From assembly GCA_023375785.1 (NCBI GenBank), contig SZWC01001557.1:128667-192666 (forward strand): DNA of 64,000 nt, given 5' to 3'. The stretch is from Penium margaritaceum. Lineage: Eukaryota > Streptophyta > Zygnematophyceae > Desmidiales > Peniaceae. Under the pieces are notes generated by a model. The model worked only from the letters and a program-made list of their open reading frames with translations, was not told where the DNA came from and made no database searches. Position 1 is the stretch's first letter; every line of letters begins with the position of its first letter. Below are positions 54,976 through 64,000 of the stretch, one piece after another. A program made the translations under genes and the position numbers.

Positions 54976-57900
54976 AGTTGCGCCAAACTTGCGTCCTAGA
55001 TGCACCCTTCTTACGTCCTAGTTTATTCCTACTTGTACCCTATTCATGCCCTAGTTGTACCCTAGTTGCACCCTTCTTGTACCGTAGTTGCACCCTAGTT
55101 GTACCCTACTTGTGCTGTAGTTGTATCCTCCTTGTGCCCTAGTTACGCCCTAGTTTTTCCCTTGTTTATCCTAGTTGTACGCTATGTGTGTGCTTCTTGC
55201 ACCTTAGTTGTGTCCTAGTTATGTCCTAGTTGCATTTTAGTGACACTCCAGTTGTGCCCTTCTTGCGTTCTACCTCTACTTTTTTTCACCCTAGTTATGC
55301 CAATTTGTAATCTAGTTATGTCCTTCTTACGTCCTCGTTATACCCAAGTGGCACCCAACTTGCAACCTAGTTGCACACTAGTTACACCCTAGTTGCACAC
55401 TAGTTACTCCCTTCTAGTGTCCTAGTTTCACCCTAATTACACCTTAATTATCTCCTAGTTTTAATTTAGTTTTGCCATTCTTGCGCCCTAGTTGTACCAT
55501 TGTTACGCCCTAGTTCGCCATGGTGACATCCTAGTTGTACACTAGTTGCAACCTAATTACATACAAGTATCATCCTAGTTGCACTCGTTGTGTCCTAGTT
55601 ACACCCTCGTTACGACCTTGTTGTACCCTAGTTGCACCCTTTTTTATCCATAGTTACGCCCTAGTTATGCCCTTGTTGCACCCAAGTTGTGCCCTCCTTG
55701 TCCCCTAGTTACACCCTAGTTGCATCCCAGTCACATTCTAATTACACCTTACTTGCACATTTCTTGCGCCCTCGTTGCACCCTACTTGTATCCTTCTTGT
55801 GCCCTAGGTGTACCCTAGTTACACCCCAGTTGCATCCTAGTTGCATCTTTCCTGTGCTCTAATTGTGCCCTCCTTACACCCTGGTTGTCCACTAGTTGCT
55901 TCATAGTTGCACCCTAGTTGTGGCCTAATTGCACCATTCTTGTACCCCAATTGTACCCTAGTTGTGCCCTAGTTGCACCCTAGTTGCGTACTAGTTCTGC
56001 CCTAGGTGGGCCTTAGTTACGCCCTTCTTGCACCCAAGTTTTTCCCTTGTTACACCATAGATATGTCCTAGTGGCACCCTAGTCGTGCTTCTTACGTCCT
56101 AGTTGCACCCTCGTTGCACCAAAGTTGCACCCTAGTTGTGCCCTTCTTACATCCTAGTTATGTCCTATGTGCGTCCTAGTCGTGTCCTAGTTATGTCCTA
56201 GTTGCACTCAAGTTGTCCCCTAGGTGTGTCCTCGTTGCCTCCTTTTTGTGTCCTAGTTGCGCCATAAATACGTCCTAGTTATACCCTAGTTTTGCCCTTC
56301 TTCCGCCCTGGTTGTGCCCTAGTTACGCTATTGTTACACCCTTCTTGCGCCCTAGTTTTACCCTAGTTGTGGCCTACTTACGACGTATTTTTTCAATAGT
56401 TGCATCCTTCTTGTAACCTAGTTGTACCCTAATTGAGTCAAAATTGTGCCCTAGTTACGCCCTTCGTGTGCTCTAGTGTCCTAGTTGGGCCCTAGTTCCT
56501 CCCTATTTTTGTCCTAGTTAAGACCTTCTTATCGCCTAGTTGCATCCTAGTTATGTCATAGTTGTGCCCTAGTTGTGCTTTAGTTGCGCCCTTCTTGCAT
56601 CCTAGTTGTGTCCTGGTTGCACCCTAGTTCACCATTGTTACGTCCTAGTTATGCCCTAGCTGCATGCTAGTAGTGCATTAGTTGCACCCAAGTAGCATCC
56701 TAGTTGTGTTTTTCGTGTTTCCTATTTACATCCTAATTATGCCCTAGTTATCCTCTACTTGTACCCTTCTTGCTCCGTGGTGGTACCCTAGTTACACCGA
56801 AATTATGCCCTAGTTGCACCCTAGGTATCCCCTCCTTGCACCCTTGTTGTGCCCTGTTTGCACCGTAGTTACGACCTATTTTCATCGTACTTGCATCTTT
56901 ATTGCGTCCTTGTTGTGTCCTTGTTATGCCCTTCTTGCACCCTGGTTATTCCCTAGCTATACACTAGTACTCTCGTTACACCCGTTTTGCATCCTAGCTG
57001 CAACCTAGTTTTCCCCTAGCGGCACCGTAGTTGCGTCCTTCTTACACTCTAGTTATGCCTTCGTGACGTCCTAGTTGCACCCTAGTTGTTCTCTTCCTAC
57101 ACCCTAGTTGATTTCTATTTGTGTTCAGGTTGTGTCATAGTTGCACCCTAGTTGCACTCTTCTTGCAACCTACTTGGACCCTATTTGCGTCCTTGTTGCC
57201 TCTCAGTTACGCTCTAGTTGTGCTCTTCTTGTGTCCTAGTTACGTCCTAGTTACGTCCTAGTTACGCCCTATGTATGTCCTTCTTACACCCTAGTTGTAC
57301 CCTTATTGAATCCTAGTTGTGCCCTCCTTGTACCCTAATTACATCCTAGTTGTGCCCTAGTTCCATTCTTATTACACCCCCATTGTACACTATTTTCACC
57401 CTAGTTACGTCCTAGGTGCACCCTAGTTGTACCTTCTTGCACCATAACTGCACCCTAGTTACGACCTAGTTGCCTTGACCTCAGTTGCATCCTTCTTCCA
57501 CCCTATTTTTACCCTAGTTCACCATAGTTACACCCTAGTTGCACCCTAGTTGCACCCTAATTCATCCCTCATTTCTGTCCTAGTTATTTCATGATTATAC
57601 CCTAGTTGTACCTTAGTTGTGACCTAGTTTCACCCTAAATGTGTCCCAGTTGAGTCCTAGATGCACCAAAGTTGCATCCTTCTTGCGACCTACTTGTGCC
57701 ATTGTTGTGTCCTAGTTATGCCCAAATTAATTCCTACTTGCAATCTTATTATACCCTAGGTGTGACCTAGTTCCATAATAGTTACATCCTCATTACACCC
57801 TAGTTATGCCTTTATCAAGCCCTAGTTACCCACTAGCTGCACCCTCATTGCACCTTAGTTGTACCATAGTTGTACCCTTCTTACGTCCCAGGTATGGCGT

Positions 57901-60103
57901 ACTTACATCCTAATTGTACCCTACTTTCCCTCTTCTTCCACCATATTTGCATCCTAGATCCACCCTTGTTCGCAATAGTTGCGCCCTTGCTGAATCCAAG
58001 TTGTACCCTTCTTACACTCTGGAAGTATCCTCGCTATACTCTAGTTGCGCCGTAGTTGCACCCTAGTTCCGTCCTTCTTACATCCTAGTTACATCCTAAC
58101 TCCACCCTAGATACACCCTAGTACCACCCTAGTTACGCCCTAGTTGCACCCTTCTCGTGTCCAAGTTATGTCCTAGTCCCACCCTAGTAAGGCCCTAGTT
58201 GCACCCTAGTTATGTCCAAGTTGCGTCCTAGTTGGGCCCTTCTTACGCCCTAGTTACGCCCTAGTTGCGCCCTAGTTAGACCCCTTTTATGCCATAGTTG
58301 CATCCTAGTTGCGTCCTAGCTACGCTCTAGTTGCACCCTAGTTGCGTCCTTCTTGTGACCTAGTCGTCTGCTAGTTGGGCCCTACTTATGCCCTAGTTGT
58401 GCCCTGGTTGTGCCTTTCTTGCATCCTAAATGCGCCCTAGTTGCACCCTAGTTTTTTCACAGTTGCGCCCTTCTTGTGCTCTAGTTGTGCCCTAGTTGCA
58501 CCCAACTTACACCCTAGTTGTGCTCTAGTTACGCCCTTCTTCTGCCCTGATTGCATCCTAGTTACACCTTGTGTAGGTCCTCCTTGCACCCTGGTTGTGC
58601 CCTTGTTGCACCCGAGGTGCACCCTTGTTGCTCCCAAGTTACGTCCTAGTTATGTCGTTATTGCGTCTTTCTTGTGCCTTAGTTGCACCCTTTTTACATC
58701 CTTCTTGTACCCTAGTTTCACCCTAGTTATGCCCTAGTTGCACCCTAGTTGCGACCTAGTTACGCCCGAGGTTAGCGCTGGCTGCGCCTTAGTTGTACCC
58801 TTCTTGTGCTCTATTTGTACCCTAGTTACACCCTAGTTTCATCCTTTTTGCATCCTAGTTGTGTTCTAATCACACCCTTCTTATGCCTCGGTTTCACCCT
58901 AGCTGTACCCTTGTTCTCCGTGGTTTCATCCTCATTTTGTGCTACTCGCACCCTAGTTGAGCTCTAGTTGCACCCTGTATACGTCCTTCTTGCACCCTAG
59001 TTCCATTGTGGTTGTTTCCTTCCTACACCCTTGTTGTACCCTTCTCACATCCTAGTTACATCCTAGTTGCATCCTAGTTACCTCCTAGTTGCATCCTAAT
59101 TTCTTCCTTCTTGTATCCTAGTTGTGCCCTAGTTGCATGTTAGTTTCACCCTAGTTATTCTCTACTTTTGTCCTTCTTGCATCAGAGTTGCGTCCTAATT
59201 GTATCCTAGTCATGTCCTAGTGGCTCCCCAGTGGCGCCCTTTGTGTCCTAGTTGCACCCTAGTTGCACTCTAGTTAGGCCCTAGCTGGGCCTGAAATGAG
59301 CTCGTCTTGCACCATAGATGCACCCTAGTTACATCTTATTTGCATCCTAGTTTTGCCTTAGTTACACCCTTCTTGCACCCTAGTTTTCCCCTTGTTGAGC
59401 CCTAGTTCGCCATAGTTATGCCTTAGTTTCATCCAGTTGAGCCGTAGTTGCACTCTAGTTGTGACCATACTGTGCCCTAGTTTTCCCCTTAGTTACGCCC
59501 TAGTTGCACCCTAGTTGAGCCCTAGTTGCGCCCTAGTTGATACCTAGTTGTACCCTAGTCGTGCCACAGTTGTACCCTAGTCGTACCCTAGTTGCGTCCT
59601 TGTTGCATCCTAGTTGCACCATAGCTGTGGCCTAGTTGTATCCTAGTTGCGGCCTAGTTCCACCCTAGTTGTGCCCAATTTGTTCCCTAGTTGTACCATA
59701 GTTGCGCTCTTCTTGCTCCCTAGTTACGCCCTAGTTGTACACAAGTTTGGCCCCAATTGTGCTCTAGTTGCATTGTTTGTGTGTCCTACTTGTGCCCTAC
59801 TTATGCCTTAGTTACGCCCTCGTTGTGGTTTAGTTGCATCCTAGTTGCACCCTAGTTGTACCGTAGTTTTTTCCCTCTTGCGTCCTCGTGGCGCCCTAGT
59901 TGTACCCTAATTGCGCCCTAGTTGTGCCCTAGTTGGACCCTATCTGCGTCCTAAGACACCCTTCTTGTGCCCTAGTTACACCCTAGTTGTGTCCTAGTTA
60001 TGCCTGAAGTGCTCCCTGGTTGCAATCGACTTGCGCCCTTCATGCAGCATACTTGCTCCCTAGTTATGCCCTCGTTGTGCCCTAGTTTCGCCCTTCCTAC
60101 TCC
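54976..60103 (+). repeat. 11-bp satellite, block 3
   Basis: About 5.1 kb of uninterrupted CCCTAGTTGYR units, plus orientation. CCTTCTT variants recur every few units to about a dozen units. Any long open frames are products of the repeat. Confidence 0.95.
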
Positions 60104-60613
60104 CTAGTGAAATAGCGAACCCTGGAAATGCCTGGCAATGCTTGGCAATGCCTGGCAATGCATGGAAATGCCTAGGCAACTCCTGGCCATGCGTGCAATG
60201 AAGGCACTTCCTGGGCAATGTCTGGAAATGCCTTGTAACGCCTGGTGATGCGATGGCAGTTCCTAAAAATGCCTGACAGTGTCCTAGAAATGCTAGGCAT
60301 TGCCCTAATTGCCTGGCAATACGTGGATATTCCTAGCAATCCATGGCATTTCTCGGCCATGGGTGGCAATGCCCTAGCAATGCCAGGCATTGCCAGGGCA
60401 TTGCCAACCCTGGCATTTTCGGGAAATTGCCAGGCATTGCTAGGATTTGCCTTGGCATTGCCAGACATAGCAAGGAATTGCCAGAAATTTCCCAGGCAGT
60501 GCCATACATTGCAGGCATTGCCAGGCATTTCCAGGCAATCCCGGGAATAGCTTAGGCATTTCCAGAAATTTCCAAGCATTGTCAAGCATGTCCAGGGATC
60601 GCTGTTTCACTAG
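60104..60613. repeat. Palindromic core of ~10-bp CCAGGCATTG units
   Basis: Opens with CTAGTGAAATAGCGAACCCTGG and closes with the complement of CTAGTGAAACAGCGATCCCTGG. Inside, AATGCCTGGC-type units on the left become GCCAGGCATT-type units on the right. A local palindrome with 20-base arms and one mismatch is centred on 60385 (60365-60405). The switch point of the whole array lies here. Confidence 0.9.
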
Positions 60614-63600
60614 AGAGTAAGAAGGGCCCAACTAGAACACAACGAGGGCGTAAATAGGGTGCAAGTAGGACGCAAGTAGGTCATAAGAAGAGTGCGACTT
60701 TGGCGCAATGAGGGCGTCGCTAGGGTGTAACAAGGGTACAACAAGGGCACAAGGAGGAGGCAACTAGGGTACAGCTAGGGCGCAACTAGGACGGAACTAG
60801 AGCGCAAGAAGGACGCAACTAGGACACAACTTGGGTACAACTAGCATGCAACTAGGGCACAACTAGGACCTAAGAAGTGCGCAACTATGGAACAATGAGG
60901 ACGTACCTAGGATGCAAGTAGGTCTCAAGTAGGGTGCAAAATGAGAAAAACTAGGGAGCAATTAGGGTGTCAGGAAGGCGCAACTAGGGCACGAGAAGGG
61001 TGTAACTTTGGCACAACTAGGGTACAAATGGGACATAAGTATGGTAAAAATAGGTCGTAACTAGGGTACAACTATCACACAACTAGGGCACAACTAGGGC
61101 GCAACTAGGGAGCAACTAGGGCGTAAGGAGGGTCAAACTAGGATACAACCATGTCACAACTAGGGATTAACTAGGGTGCAACTAGGGCGCAACTAGGGTA
61201 CAACTAAGGCGTAAACAGGATGTAACTGGGTTGTAACTTGGACACAACTAGGACGCAACTAGGGCGCAATTAGGATGTAACTAGAGCAAAAAAATTGCAA
61301 ACTAATGTGCAACTAGAGCACAACTATGGCGCATCTATGGTGAAACATGGATGCAATTAGGGCACAATTAGGGCGTAACAAAGACGTAACAAGGATGCAA
61401 CTAGGGCACAAGAAGGACACAACTAAGGCATAACTAGTATGCAACCAGGGCGCAACAAGGGCACAACTAGGACGCAAGAAGTGTTCAACTAGGGTGTAAC
61501 TAGGGTACAACTTTGGCGCAATGACGGTGCAACTAGGGTGCAAGAAGGGCACAACTAGCGTGCAACTAGGGTGTAACTAGAGCGCAACTAGGGCATAACC
61601 AGAACGCAGGAAGGATGCAACTAGGGCGTGATACGGAAGCAACTAGGGCACAACTAGGATGCAACTAGCACGCATGAATAGGTATGACTATGGTGAACAA
61701 GGGTGTAACTATGCCACAACAAGGGCGCAAGGAGGGTGCAACTTGGGTGTAACTAGGGTGGAACTACGGAGCAACTAGGACACAACTAGGTTGCAAGAAT
61801 GGCTTAACTAGGGTGCAACTAGGGTGTAACAATGGTGCAACTAGGATGCAAAAAGGGAACAACTAAGTCACCACTAGGACGCAACTATGGCGCAACCAGG
61901 ATACAGCTAGGACTTCACTATGGCGTAAGAAAGGCGCAATCAGGATGCACCAAGGGCGTAATTTGGGTACAACTAGGGTACAAGGAGGACGCACTTTGAT
62001 GCAACTAGGGTGAAACTATGGCACAATAAGGGTACAACTTGGGCACAACTAGGACGCAACTATGGTGAAACAAAGGCATAACTAGGGCACAACTTGGGCA
62101 CAAGAAAGGTGCAACTAGGGTGCAACAAGGGCGTAACTAGGACGCAACTAGGATGCAAGAAGAGTGCAACTAGGGTGCGACGAAGACGTAGCTAGGGAAA
62201 AAATATATTGTAACTAAGGTACAACAAGGATGCTACTAGGACGTGACTAGGACGTCATGAGGATGTAACTAGGATGCAACTTGGGCGCAACTAGGATGCA
62301 ACTAGGACATAATTATGACAAACTAGGGCATGAGAAGGGCACAACTAGGGCATAAGAAAGGCGCAACTACAGCGTGACTAGGGCGCGACTATGGCGCAAC
62401 TAGAGTGTAACTAGGATGCAGGAATGGTGCAACTAGGGAGTAACTAGGCCGCATCTAGGGTGTAACTAGGGTGCAACTAGTGCGCAACTACGGCATAACT
62501 AGGGTACAAGAAGGACACAATTAGAGAAGAACTAGGGTGCAACTAAGGTACAACTAGGGTACAACTAGGGTGCAGGTAGGATGCAACTAGGGTGAAACAA
62601 GGGCGTATTTATGGCACACATAGGATGCATCTAGGGTGAAGTTAGGGTACAAAAAGGACACAGCTAGGATACACGTACAACGTAACTATGGTGCAACAAG
62701 GGTGCAACTAAGGCGTAAGTAGGGCATAGCCAGGGTGCAACTAGGGTGCAAGAAGGACACATCTAGGACGTAATTATGATGTAACTAGGGTACAACTGGG
62801 CATAACTAGGACGCAGGAAGGGCGAAACTAGGCCGCAACTAGTTTGCAACTATGGAACAACTGGGGCGTAGGAAGGGTGCAACTAGGACACAACTAGGAA
62901 GAAACCAGGGTACCACTAGTGAGCAAATAGGGCGTAAGAAGAATGCAACCAGGACACAAGGAAGACATAACTAGGGTGCAACTAGGACACAACTAATGCG
63001 CAAGAAGAGTGCAACTAGGGTGCAATTAGGACATAACCAGGGTACAACTAGGGTGCCACTGGTGCGTATAAAGGGCAAAACTATGGCACAACTAGGGAAC
63101 AACTGGGACATAACTAGGGTGGAACTAGCACGCAACAAGTGTACAACTATGGTATAACTATGCTACAACTAAGGCAAAAAGATGGTGTGACTAGGGTACA
63201 ACTTTGGCACAACTAGGGTGCAACTGGGCGTAACTAGGGTGTAACTAGGGCACAAACTGGGAGCAACTGGGGTGCAACTAGGGTGGAACTAGTGCGCAAC
63301 TAGGACGTAACTACAGCGAACAAGGACCAAACAGGGTGCAACTAGGATGCAAGAACGATGCACTTGGGACACAACCAGGACATAACTAGAGTGCAACTAC
63401 GGTCATCCGGGGTACAGAAAGTGTGCAACTAGGACACAACTAGGGCATAACTAGTGTGTAACTACGGCACAACTAGGGTGCAAGAATAACATAACTAGGG
63501 TACAACTTGGACGTAACTAGGGTGCAAGAAGGACACAACTAGGGCGTAACTTGGATGTAACTAGGACACAACTACGGCATAAGGAGAAACAGCTAGGAAG

Positions 63601-64000
63601 CAACTAGGACGTAACTAGGGTGCAGCTAGGGCCTAACTAGGACGCAAGGGCGTAATTAGAGCGTAACAAGGAAATAACTAGGGTGCAACTAGGGCGCAAC
63701 TAGGACACATCTAAGATGCAACTAGGGCGCAACTAGGGAACAAGTAGGAAACGACTAGGGTACAATTAGGGTGAAACTATGGCAAACTAGGGCACAACTG
63801 TCACAACTTGGCACACAAGGAATAACTAGGGGGAAACTAGGGTGTTTCTAGTGTGCAAGTAGGGTGCAAGAAGCATGCAACCAGGGCACAACAAGGGCTC
63901 AACGAGGGCGCAAGAAGGGTACAACTAGAGCACAACTAGGGCACAACTAGGGTCCAACCACGACAAAAGAAGGGCACAACTAGAGCGCAACCAGGACGCA
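60614..64000 (-). repeat. 11-bp satellite, inverted block 4
   Basis: Same unit as blocks 1-3 but in reverse complement (GCAACTAGGGY on the plus strand), continuing to the window edge. The first ~70 bp align base for base with the inverted flank left of the core. Confidence 0.95.

Noticed and set aside
58437-58737. Protein-coding frames in the satellite (98 codons plus, 66 codons minus, and others)
   Set aside because: They are the 11-residue translation of the 11-bp unit, occur on both strands, and end wherever a variant makes a stop.
60104-60613. Simple hAT- or CACTA-like MITE insertion in the satellite
   Set aside because: The ends are inverted, but the flanking DNA matches in inverted rather than direct orientation, so no target duplication is present.
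60172-60631. Open frames across the palindromic core (up to 137 codons)
   Set aside because: They overlap on both strands and repeat AMPGNAW/LPGIARH-like peptides created by the 10-bp unit.
45711-64000. CRISPR array
   Set aside because: The units are 11 bp with no unique spacers, vary freely, and the window is eukaryotic in every other respect.
45711-64000. Telomere or interstitial telomeric repeat
   Set aside because: The unit CCCTAGTTGYR is 11 bp and has no CCCTAAA or CCCTAA tandem; only the first bases look similar.

Overview
This is a eukaryotic nuclear window that is almost entirely mobile and repetitive DNA. The host is probably a streptophyte (a bryophyte, charophyte alga or other plant). 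The basis is a plant-type L1-like LINE with a C-terminal zinc knuckle, several Ty1/Copia elements primed by initiator-Met tRNA, a PIF/Harbinger-like DNA transposon, and the absence of any operon-like or compact gene layout. I could not fix the species. No rRNA gene, intact tRNA gene, CRISPR array or confident multi-exon host gene was found.

Layout. 1-1640 is GC-rich, low-complexity DNA that may belong to a host gene. 2.3-6.5 kb is a decayed minus-strand LINE with endonuclease, reverse transcriptase and zf-RVT remnants. 6.8-11 kb is AT-rich and unassigned. 11.06-13.76 kb is a fold-back-like repeat with inverted arms of 30-bp units and a tandem ~145-bp core; a solo Copia LTR with a perfect 5-bp target duplication sits in it. 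14.89-19.70 kb is a DNA transposon with inverted arms of about 0.7-0.8 kb and a PIF/Harbinger-like transposase relic. 20.1-21.1 kb holds a minus-strand copy of the ~145-bp repeat and a 30-bp minisatellite.

21.1-30.7 kb is a 9.6-kb minus-strand Copia element with ~1-kb LTRs, inserted in the 30-bp minisatellite. It carries an unexplained 360-codon open frame between pol and the 3' LTR. A single N lies inside an exact 210-bp duplication, probably an assembly join. 30.7-31.7 kb holds more minisatellite, hairpins and a ~145-bp repeat copy. 31.7-43.4 kb is an older minus-strand Copia element split by a 7.5-kb plus-strand LARD-like element (32746-40211) flanked by the 5-bp duplication GTCCC. LTRs of the LARD family carry clusters of GAAnnTTC heat-shock-element cores upstream of the TATA box.

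43.4-45.7 kb is mixed: overlapping hairpins, a possible membrane-protein exon, an LTR/PBS remnant and triplet-rich DNA. From 45.7 kb to the end runs a very large 11-bp satellite (consensus CCCTAGTTGYR). A 4.3-kb Copia element (48348-52663, target duplication TGTTT) and a related LTR remnant interrupt it. At about 60.36 kb the satellite reverses orientation around a palindromic ~510-bp core made of ~10-bp CCAGGCATTG-type units, giving an inverted structure that runs off the window. This inverted satellite, the long-TIR transposon, the 30-bp-arm repeat family and the LTR regulatory structures are the observations most worth following.
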